From positions 3,923,490-3,987,489 of the forward strand of contig JABACO010000008.1 in assembly GCA_013339895.1 (NCBI GenBank): 64,000 nt of DNA, given 5' to 3'. This DNA is from Ephydatia muelleri (lineage: Eukaryota; Porifera; Demospongiae; Spongillida; Spongillidae). Position numbers and translations under genes: made by a program. The notes beneath the pieces were generated by a model. It was given only the letters and a program-made list of their open reading frames with translations, did no database searches and had not been told where the DNA came from. Below, piece by piece: positions 39,254 to 51,100 of this stretch. Every line of letters starts with the position of its first letter. Positions within the stretch are counted from its first letter, which is position 1.

Positions 39254-42078
39254 GTGCTCAGGATGTACAGACGCATATACACATGCATCAGGGTGTGTGA
39301 ACCAACCTGAGGGCATGTTCATGTACTCTGTGTGAGCTAAATAGTGTATGGGCAAAGAGAGACTCAAGTCTCTGCAACTGGTACACAAGCCACATAGCCA
39401 CATAGCTGAGTAGTGGAGGCATAAAGAATGATAAGAAGTTGTTCAAGGATCAAGGATTTTGCCAAACAGGAGAGCTTTATTACACAATTGTACTTAACTA
39501 CAAAAGAATGGATGTGAGTGTGTAAGAACTTAAAGTGTTATGCACGTTGCAGGGACCCTCCACACACACACCACAATTTTTTGGCCAACTGTATAAAAAA
39601 ACAATCTCATCAAGGAATGATAGCCGACAACAACTTTTTTCGATGACAACATGGTACGCATAATGATTATAATTTTTTTGTGCATCTCTACATGTAGACT
39701 TGTGTACAATTATATTTAATTATTCATTTTGAACAAAAGAAATCAGCCCCCCCCCCCCCACACACACACACAGTTTTTTATGTTGTACCATGGGCCCAGT
39801 GCTGTGGTGAATACAGTGAACATTCTTTGCCACATGCATACAGACACCAATCCTATGGGGGTACTATGCATGTACACTGAGGACCAATTCTTCGGGAGTA
39901 TGATGCATGTACATGACATAGAGCTCACACTTTAGAGACGGTACATACACGTAAGTACACGTAGCTACGTGTGTCTGCCTGTGTATGTGTGCGTGTGTGT
40001 ATGTATGTGTCTGTGTATGTGTGTGTCTGTGTACAGTATGTGTGTGTCTGTGTATGTGTGTCTGTGTATATTGTGTGTGTATCTGTGTGTCTCTGTGTGC
40101 GTGTCTGTGTGTATGTCGTGTGTGTCTGTGTGTGTCTCTGTGTATCTATGTGTATTTCGTGTACACACGAAATACACATAGATACACACACACACGACAT
40201 ACACACAGACACACACACAGAGACACACACAAGCACACAAAGACACATGCACGAAATACACAGACCACGTGTGTCTATATGTATATTTTTGTATGAGTCT
40301 GTGCATGCATAGATTGAAGACCTTACGGAACGGGATTGGCAACGCAATAGACCTCGCAATACATTCACATGATGCAATCATCGTTTCGCATGAATATAAT
40401 AAACTTTTGGCGGGCCTTTTTAAGAGGGCGGAAGAGTGTGACCAAGAACTACAATACGATCAGAAGAAGAGAGCGTTTAGTGATTCGAATACTTCTCTGG
40501 TTCCTTGTTGGATTAAGTGGCATGTTTTAAAGGCATGTTCAGTAACTTACCGTCGTCTGTGATGTTGAGAAATTCTTTGGTAGGCCTACTATGGGAAACG
40601 CGACTTTTAATACTTTGTCGGATTGGTGTGTCTATGTTTAGCGGCGTATAACCATGAGGCGGTATACAAAAGTATGGAAAAGTTCTGAAGTTTTGCATGG
40701 TTTTCGTTTGAACCCTGTATAACCTTTATTGGTGAAGCTACAACGACTTTAATGCCTTCCGCAGTGCGTGTCTTTGTCGGATTGTTCCAAACCCTCGAGC
40801 GAACTTGCAGGCTAAACAATGCGATTAACGTATCGAAAAGGATTTCCTGCTTTGCATAGAACATGTTTTTGTCTCCGAGGTTGTTCCTGCACGAAAATGC
40901 TTTTATGTATATAGCAGCGCTTTGTCAATGTGGAAATATGACTATACAGGATACATGTATCGATATCGGCGAAGTCGGCTCTCTGTGAAGAGAAACAATG
41001 AGTTCAGAAATCGGAAACCCACCTCTCTCATAGTTTCTGTTGGTATATCCATAGGTATTCTTTAATCTATGGTATATCTATCTGGGAGAAAACAAGGATA
41101 TACCAAATACAACAGCAACTGAGGGTAGCCACTGCCACTGAGTCTATTCTCCCACCAGGTTAAGTTTCAGCTAGTCTTGAACTATATCGTATGTGTTGTC
41201 TCATATATGTACATTGGATTTTAGGGTGGTTCAAAGCAGAAAAAAAAAACCTGAAAAAAAACGTGAAGAGCTAGCCATTTCCAAATAGCGCTACCTATGA
41301 CGTCATAATTACGGCGAAACCATGACGGTTTCAGTGCAATGTATTGCGTTGCCAATCCCGTTCCGTAAGGTCTTCAATCTATGGTGCATGTATGTCTGAG
41401 TGTCTGTGTATTTCATGTGTGTGTCTGTGCATGTGTGTGTGTGTCTGCGTCTGTTGTGAGAGTGTGTGTTTGTGTGGTTCTGTGCATGCCTGTGTGTGTG
41501 TGTGTGTGCCTGTGTGTGTCTGTGTGTGTGTCTGTGTGTGTGTGTGTGTGTGTGTGTCTGTGCGTGTGTGTGTGTGTGTGTGTGTGTCTGTCTGTCTGTG
41601 TGTGTGTCTGTGTGTGTCTATGTGTATTTCATGTGTACCTGTGTGTCTGTGCCTGTGTCTGTGTGTGTGTTCGTGTCCGTATGTGTGTGTGTTTGTGTGT
41701 GTATGTCATGTGTGTGTTTGTGCGTCTGCGTGTCTGTATGTTGTGTGTACCTGTGTGAGGGTTTTTGCGTGTGTATTGCCACATTTATACAGTGGTGTGT
41801 GTGTTATGCAAGTGTGCAATGTTTGTGTACATTTAGAGTACCAGATGGGGACACAATGTATTCAATCCTTGGAGACACGATACATGTACAGAAAGCTTGG
41901 TACACAAATTTACATAGAATCAGTGGTCTGTACAAACATGCACAGTGCAGTTGAATTGAATAGAATGCATGTGCATGTGACATGTTTGAACCATCATCAG
42001 ACAGGTGCATTGTTTGCTACATGTATAACTGGTGTGTGCAAGTACGCTGTACATGAGTGTGTGTTTGTGAATGTGTGT

Positions 42079-42118
<40 letters not shown>

Positions 42119-45100
42119 TTGTGTATAAGAAAAATACGCCATACGATAGCGTACAGCTAGGGCCATGTACGCAACAATGCAAGTGTGGCACAAGTGTGAG
42201 CCAGCATGAGTTCATGTACTATGTGTGAGCTGTGAGACCTAGTCTCGTACCCAGACCCACATCGCAGCTGCGGATGGATTACATCACCGCTACGCGTAGC
42301 GGTGATGTAATCCATCCGCAGCTGCGATGTGGGTCTGGGTACGAGACTATGTGAGCCCTAAATCATTGCCGAGTGGGCGTGACAGATATAAGGCGATGAT
42401 TTTAGCAAGATGATGGCAAATAGGAAAGCTTTATTACACGACTAGAGGATGATGCGAGTGCGTAGCAAATAGCCTTACGCGTGCCGTTTTGAATACTGTC
42501 GGCGACGTGGGAGGCGCAAGATTACATGTACTGCAACCATTCACTCGATCGGATCCGTTAATTTGGAATGGTATGATCGTCTGGCAAAGTGAGCAGTCTT
42601 CTTCTTCTTCTTTTATTTTTCCCGCATAAACGCACTGCCTGAGGAGACAAAAACAGTTGCGAACGGCTAGCTTAGTTTAATAAGGCGGAGAAATGGGCGA
42701 AACAAAGAATTTATGGGACGGGTTGCATCAACTTGCATGCAATAATGGTACAATCGAGCGAGAAATGTGCATTAACTTTGCACAGCTGTATCTCCGTGAC
42801 GGATAGATTAAATATTAACGGACTGAACACATCAATAGCAACAGGACCCCTGTATGTACATATTGAATTTGAAGCGATTTGAACACTCCTACCTGAAGAT
42901 GTGGCGGTTTTTGAACTCCATGGGGTATCGGACCTCGTAGCATCAGCAAGGAACTAATGCAAGGCCCCAAAATACGTTTACCTGTAGTGAAATGGTGTAG
43001 TATGAAGTAGGAGGTCGATAGCATTAACCGTTGGGAAGTTATAGCGATTCATACTCGATGCATTTTTATAACATTAATAATTATTTTTATAACATTATTT
43101 TGCTAACTGCAGAGCCATCCTGTCTAGATTAACCTGACTGTAAGGCCTCTTCTGTATGTATGTTGAATAATGATTACTGTACGTGTATAATCCATGCTGT
43201 GTTGTATTTATATATTCCCTGGCCTCAATACCTATGAATTTTATTCGATGTTATACATTTTTCCATTCTTTGATAGAATCCACACCTATCTCACACGGTT
43301 GATCTCTTCAACAAGCTTGTCTCCCCGTCTGAGGTAATCTCTGTGGATATGCTATCACAATCTCACCTGTCCACCAAAGGGTACTGTCAAAGAAACTAGA
43401 AGACCACCAGTTCTCTTTGTTGTTGGAAGCATCATCACCTGCCGACAAGGCTCGGCTGCTCTCTGTGTCAGCACCTCATGCTGCATCCTGGCTACTGGTC
43501 CCTGGCCTCGACCTGCACCTTGACCCTAATGAACTGCAAATTTCCATCCATCTGCTGCAGCAGAGGAGGCGGAGGTCAGGAAGCACAGAGCAAATGACCC
43601 AAAGTGTTCAGAGCTGGGTTGGGTGTGTATCCCACTTGCGGTAGAAACTTATGGAAACTGGGGTAGGGAAGCCCAATCTACTTTCTCTCGCCTAGCTTCT
43701 CACCTGGCCATCATCACCTCTTCCCACAAAAGTAAGGTGCTCACAGAGTTATACAGCAGGCTGAACTTCACCCTGGTTCGGGCTGTGGCTAGAGCCTTGT
43801 TGGCAAGATGTGCTCCTTCCCTTGGCCTCCAGGATATTGTTTGAATTTTTGCCGGTGAAGTGGGAGGCGGGTTACAACGCAATTAGCTACTCATCGCCAT
43901 CCTATAATGATAATTGACCTATTTGTGTACATGCATACATTTGTTGGTTGTGGGTTCGAGTACAGGTGCTCTAATGCGTGAAAAGTGGGCTCGTTTCCAA
44001 TACCTTTATTATCTCTGATGGAACACGGGTTGCATGCAAAATAATGGTGCAATCGAGCGGGAAATTAAATGTGCATTAACTTTGCACAGCTGTATCTCCG
44101 TGACGGATAGAGTAAAAATTAACGAACTGAACACATCAATAGCAACAGGACCCCTGTAGGTACGTACTGAATTTGAAGCGATATGAGTATATCGGGGTAT
44201 CGGACCTCGTAGCATCAGCAAGAAATTGGTGCAAGACCCCACAACACGTTTTCCTGTAGTGAAATGGTGTAGTATGAAGTGTTGAAAACAGGAGGTCGAT
44301 AGCATTAACCGTTGGGAAGTTTAGCGATTCAAACGCAATGCATTTGTATAATATTTTATAATATATCCGTAGGGCGGAAACTGTCCCATATAGTATTGGT
44401 GGTAATGCATTGTATATGTATATCTTATATTATCCAAGTGACTGGTAACCACTACGTATATACAGTGTATGACATAACTCAGCAAACATATTAGTAGCTT
44501 TTCTGGATGATTAGGCCCTAAAATATTATGAAATGTAAAGTACTAAAGACTTCATTTGTTGGGGCAATACAGCCAATGTCATGAAAATGATCAAACATGA
44601 CACTGAAGAATACAGTATAGTACACATTCATGTATTACTGTACAAATGGAACGTTCTACTAGATAATGACCCTAGTGGATTTATATTTATACTATAGCTT
44701 ACGACCGGTTAACACTAGCAACTTTCTATTTTCAAAATTTTGTCCTACATTATTGTGAAAATGTAATGCTCGATCAATCCTGGTCTGCTCCCATCCCCAA
44801 ACACCCCAACAAGAAAATGAACTGTTCACATAGTTGCGTTGTGTGTTTGTGTGCATTTGTGTGTTTGTTATCATCTGTGTTTGAATATTTTACAATTACT
44901 AATAATAATAAATACTTGTAGTACTGGCTTATTGTATAACAAACTGTTTGCACAATGTATGGTAACAAATTGGTAACATTTATAACTATATTCAAAGACA
45001 CATATTATGCATACTGCTTACCACAATATTGTCATCTGAACATTTCTGAACTTGTTGGTCATTGAAGCGGTACCACTGATTGTCCCTGCTTCCAAATGCT

Positions 45101-48100
45101 GTATCTATAGACATAGAATGGAAATAATAGTGCGCTAAATGAATGAACATGGTGATGTTCAGACACATTAATGTTATACAGTGAGCAATGAATCGTATGC
45201 AATTATTGCATCAAGTATCTAAATAGTACAATTCCTCATGTGCATGAACCCAATGCCTCATCACCATGCATTACTCTGGTGACTATACTTTATAAGAACA
45301 TATAAGATGCATGCTTTCCTCATACATTGTTGTTGTGCAATTGATTTGTCATTCGCAGAACATGATAGTAAACATGTACAGTAAAGAGAACTCACAGTGG
45401 CCTCCATCAATGCTACCACTGTGGCAAATAACTGCAATCAGATTGTATATCCCATTCTGATTTGTATTTGATGTGTAACAGGATATGTCCAAATCCCTGA
45501 AAGGAAAATGCGGATACATAATGTCACCATCAACGGTATGATTACAACTGATTAAATCTGAAGTAGCACTAAATAAATAATTGAGGACAGTTAGCACTTT
45601 GATGCTTCTGCGTAGTAGATACTTTGCCCACTAAAAATAACTCTGCAGAGTATGTCTCATAATCTACATGTACTTAAAGGTGCCCTCATTAGGAAAAAGG
45701 CACTATGTTGATTATTTCAAAATATCTTCAAAGTTTTCTAACATCGTATTTCATCTAAAAATGCACCTCATACAACACAGTTCTTGTGTTCCATGCATAA
45801 GATAATAATCGTATTTACCCTTCTTCCTATTTATAATTTTTTTCTGTATTTAGATGCTTACAAAATTTAACAATTGAATTGACAGGATGGATGGGAATAA
45901 AAATATACATGCACAAGCCTGTATAGAACCTGGGCAAATGGGTTGAAATGAAGTGCAATATGGCATTTTCCGAGTTGTTACAGATTTTATTGGCATGTTT
46001 GTAATCAGATAGGACATAGTAAAGCATCAATGTATTGCACAACAATAAAAGAAAAGGCAACCTAAGTTCAACTATGTCTCACTTGAGTGGAAATTCCACA
46101 AATGTGTTCACTTTCGATCTTCTTCCATACCTTTTAGGAATGACAACATACAGTACATGTACATCCTACACACATGTATTATTTACATGTACCTGCAGAT
46201 ATATAAACAATGACAAACAACTTTTAAAAGTGAAATCTAGTATTATGCACACACACAGTGTTAGTTAACTGAAAACAATATGCATTGCTGAAGCTTATGA
46301 AACAAAGTTTTGTAAAGTGCTATGTTATTGCATTGTACAAGAAACAAACTGTGGTATACCTCTCGTGTCCAACACACAACAAATGCAGAGTACCTCAGTG
46401 AAATAGTCTTTGAGTTCCAGGTTTAAAGTACTAATGATGTCCGTATTAGAGAAAAGATCTTGTGTTTTGTACATACACTGTAGTGTTAGGGAACTAATGT
46501 TTTCATTTAAATGGATGCACTGCATTTGTGGAATGGTCGCAATGCTCTCAATAACTGCCTGAATGTTCATGTGCCTGGCTACAACTTGTCTAATCTCAAA
46601 CAGTTGATGGCTGAATGTTGTTCACTGCATACAATGCAGTAACCAGTTCTAAACAAAAACAAAACCTACCCCATGTGATATTGATAATAAAAGAAAGATG
46701 GTACAACTACTGCTTATATTAGCCATTACACCCGAGTTGTTGCTATAAAGGTTCTCGTCTCACAGGTCAGCGGTTGTCAGGGATAGTTGCTATAGGATGA
46801 CATATTCAGTTGAATATCTAGGGGTGTCCCCAAAATCAATGGTTGTAAACAGTACGGTACACACTGGAAAAATAGGGGATTAAAATCCCAAAATAAATGC
46901 TCCAGTAATTATTCAGGATGGAATTGGCTCATTCTTGGACATTTGATTCATGCTAGAAACTTGAATGTATCTTTGCAACTTGGCTTAAGACTGCAAATTG
47001 CAATGTCACTTCTTTGGAGATTTTTCATTCCATTCTCAAACCTGGGTCTCACTCCATTCCGAGCTTATGACCATGATCACTAGAAAAAGGAAGTTTTATG
47101 CATCATACAACCATTACTATTGCTGGATTTGATAGTAAAGGAATTTTTTGTGCTGCAAACTTGATTTGTTACACATTGCTGGAAGTGGCATGACTTGCCC
47201 TACTTGCTCAGTGGCAAAATGCATTGACAGTGTTGTATTAAAATTACTAACGTTGCCCAATGATATATCACATTACCATGTACATAGTAAGCTACAGTGG
47301 GAAAACTGATGAATTTGGAGACCTTATTACGTTGCCAGACCATACGAGCTAATGAATTTAATTTTGATAGAGCTGCTCCTTGCACCCATTCACCAAATCC
47401 ACCCCACGTTTGTGCTGTACAATACCAACGTAACATCTGCACTAGCTCAGCTCGTCATGTCTACAACAAGTGGAAGTTGGAAAACCTACTACACTCAAAA
47501 ATCTAAGCAGTTTGCAGTTTTCCAAACAGAAAATGAGAGTACGTGTTCAACTGCAAAGAAGTTTGAAAGTGAAACTGAAAAGAAGTTTGAAAGTGGGTGC
47601 TTGAATGGAGCCTTCAAAAAAGATGAGAAATTGTGCGAAAGAGGCCAAGTGAAGGAGTGAAAACAGTGCTATACACCAAACAAGAGGTGGTAATTGCAGA
47701 GTGCCTAATGTCATTGTATGCGAGCAAAAATGAGCCCGATGGATCTCTAAAGTATGGGGAGATGCACCCCTTTATCTTCAAAACAAATGTTTGTACAGCG
47801 TATTTACTGTACATGTAAGTAGAATTAACAGATACAGCTAAAAGTTTGCTGCAGCAAAGCAACACTCTTATGGTTGCTGTACCCTCCTCAATGTGCACAA
47901 AAATAGCATAAACCTGCATGCTGATGTCTGTTGGAATGCATCGTTCAAAATGAAGTATTGTAATGCATACAGTAAGTGTGGCAGATAGCAAACATGACAG
48001 AACTCCTGCAGGCAATCAGCAACCCAGACCATATTCACTGCATCAAAAAAGGTGGTATAGCCAAGGCAGTATTTTGTACATTTGGCAAACTCAGTAAAGG

Positions 48101-51100
48101 TATTGGTACAGATGACGAACAGCAGTCCAGCTGTGATGAAGAAGGATGCAGGCAGTGCATGGTCTTGAAATGGATGGACTTGCAGGATCAGTTGGATACT
48201 TGTGTGTTACATGCAGTGCAAGAAATAAAAGCTTTGTGGTTGACTCTGACTTGGAGCATCATGGTGTGATGTAAATATTATGCACACATACACAATCAAA
48301 CGCTACTGGCATTTTCAGGTATTGCATTTTCAACTGTCACAACTACTAGTTGCACATCCATATATGCACTAGTTCCCCGTAACAAATGTCCGTATCTAGC
48401 TATTGTAGTGACCAGAAGGGAACATTACCAATTAGCATTTTTACCAGCAAATCAAGCAACGATCACGTTTGAAAGATGCAGTGAACTGAAGTTCTAAAAC
48501 TACCTTTTTCTAGTGATCCCCTGTGCCTTTCCCCCCTGTCAGAAGTCACGCATGTAAGCCTGGAATGGAATGAGACTTGGGTTTGAAAATAGAATGAGAA
48601 AGCTCCAGGTACGGCATTGCAATTCTGCAGTCTCATGGTGCTATCATGCCGAGTTTCAAGGATATATTTACAGTTTTAAAGTTTGTAATGTGTATCAAAT
48701 TCCTAGAATGAGCTCAGGCGTTTATTTCATGTTTTATGGTACTAGTATAGTAATGATCCATAAGTGACTAGATAGAAACTTATTTTGTTTATAATAGTAA
48801 AGTATTATATTGTAAAATAGGACTCAAATAACTAACCATAGGTACATGTACAGTGTATCTTAATTACTTTACCGACCATTAATGTACATTCATTTTGAAG
48901 GTTAAAAGACAGTAAACATCTGGTTTCTTGAACATAGTCAAGTTACAGATGTCAGGAATCCTCTTTTAGCATAGTGATGATGTTTGACCCAGTGTCATCT
49001 TTTTTGTACCTTAAAAAGTACCATAAGATGGGCTAAGAACACAACCTGCGCTGGTGGTATTTCGAATGATCAAAGACTCTTTATTGTGTACATGTACATT
49101 TGAACCAATACTACTTTGATGTCATGCATGCTATGTGATTTGAAACAGGAAATTCCTGAAATCGAGTGTAGCTATTGGAAAAATGCTCATGTCAATTTTA
49201 CATGTACATTCCATGACCCAAATTGTGTGATTAATTAGGTCTACAAAAAGATGAATACAGTACAGGTACATGTTAACTTACATGTCATGCTGAAACCTCT
49301 TGAGATAAATCATCAACGTGTTTGGCAATCTAGAAATTTTTAGGTTTCTTTCCATGTCCGCTCTTTGACCACACTTACAACAACACCTAAAACATTATTG
49401 AATAAGCAAAACAATTTGATTGTGTTCGTACCGCACTTACCAACATTTGCCATCATAATATTCTTCTTTAAACAAACTTGCAAGGCAATTATCAAGTGTT
49501 AATGTATAAGAATGCTGTGTTTGCAATAAAATAAAAAATAACCACAGACAATTGAAGATCTATATAATAATTACGTTTGTAAATCATATAATTTGTCCAT
49601 TACCTTTTCATTTGGAATTGGTAGTGACAAGAACATAAATGGATCAAACTTGCAAATAAGCTAAAGCATTGATAATACATATAAATTAAATTTATAGTGG
49701 CTTCCTTAATTGACAACAAGTACCTGTTTGCACTCTCCACATTTCATGGATGACTGAAGCTGCCCTTCAAACACATCAGATACTACTGATCTGCCATGTG
49801 TGCTTAAATATTCAGACCACTTCACTTCCGCCTGTTCAAGAATGCAATGATTTGGAGCCAAACATGAAGGTTACGTTGTATACATGTACATGTACATGTA
49901 TAAGAGTACATAGCATATATGTATATGTAGTAAATCACTTTCAATATGCACGTAATCACCATTAGTCCTCTATTACACAGCAAACAAAAAGTGCATGTCA
50001 TGGGAATGTCCAAATCAAGCCATTTACAAATGAATGACATATGAAAAATGTGTAACTTCCGAGTCTGTTTGTATGAATGTAGTATGAAATAAACAAGTTG
50101 TTACTTTTAGTTGGCTGTTACATCACATATTACATGTATGACGTTAAAATCATGCAATGGGTCGAGTAAAACTACAAAATCGATTTATAAGAGTGAAATT
50201 GTATGCAAACAAATGAATAAACTACAACTGTATGCACAGTGTATACAAGATTGATTGATGAAGATGACTGAATCTGCAAATGCAGCAATGAATGGGTTCA
50301 TCTGAGAAATAAGTGCAGTACAAAAATCATGTACACTGTACACTGTATATTAAATTTGCACTAGTGACTTAAAATAAATCTTAACTGTGGGAGACAAATG
50401 CCAAGCTATAGAGTTCTATTAGTGAAGTCATGCTTATGATTCAGATGCCATACACCTTACAAATGCCTTGGACCGCTTTAATTCTCATGTTTCTCTAATC
50501 ACTTTCTGTCAATTCTGTGGTCTCCTCACCTGCCCATCAGAAGCTCTATCTTCAAAAGTGAATGACTATTGCTCTCAAGGCCTTTTTGATCAATCCTCTC
50601 CTGCTAATAAGGCTAGAGTGCTATCAGTTTCAGCCCCCCCCACGACATCCTGGCTATCAGTTATTCCCTCCACATCCCTAGGTCTACATCTTGATCCGAA
50701 TTGAATTCTAGATAGCTGTCAAGTGGTGGCTGGGTCAAGGAAAGGTGTCATTAGGCCTATTGGTTTGTTGAAGTGGAGGCATTAATACCAAAGGAAGTGG
50801 GTAAAATGTATGGTATAAGTAATTGTGGTTAGCTTACACTTTGTTTATAGATCCTGACATACTTAATAGTTTCTGTATAGAGCACAGTTCAATACATGTA
50901 AACATGCAAGTCCATCAGACCTCTAAAGTAATTTATACAGATGTAAACTCCACGCATACAAATGGAGGAGACTATTAAGAATATGGGCCTGGCTTCACAA
51001 ACTGCCACAGAATGAGAAAAGCACAAAACTGTTCATACTGTCTGTATGATTGATGTAAAATAGTTACATCCATGTACATGTGCAGTAACCTATATGATTA

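Larger units (their letters stand above)
37085..43857. repeat. Right arm of the large inverted duplication
   Basis: Inverted partner of 24590-31360, separated by a spacer of about 5.7 kb. It lacks the hAT-like insertion but carries its own: the 1076-bp element at 40308-41383 and the 110-bp palindrome at 42240-42349. It also has a deletion of roughly 330 bases inside its retrotransposon fragment near 43550. The whole arm lies inside the last intron of the second USP gene and just beyond it in 34495-45021. Confidence 0.85.

Noticed and set aside
43940-43975. GGTTCGAGTAC resembling a tRNA B box
   Set aside because: No A box at the right distance and no cloverleaf could be drawn, so no tRNA or tRNA-derived SINE is claimed. 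The same applies to GGGTTCGATTTC near 57054.
44880-44960. Candidate last exon of the minus USP after an ACAG acceptor near 44950
   Set aside because: It gives only FVIQ and a stop, and does not resemble the conserved YVLFY strand. The 34494-34456 exon fits in sequence, phase and stop context.
46395-46590. Minus-strand open stretch [16 protein letters not shown] with a downstream GTACTC donor
   Set aside because: It lies between two USP exons whose phases join directly without it, and no family is recognised. It is probably chance or a relic.
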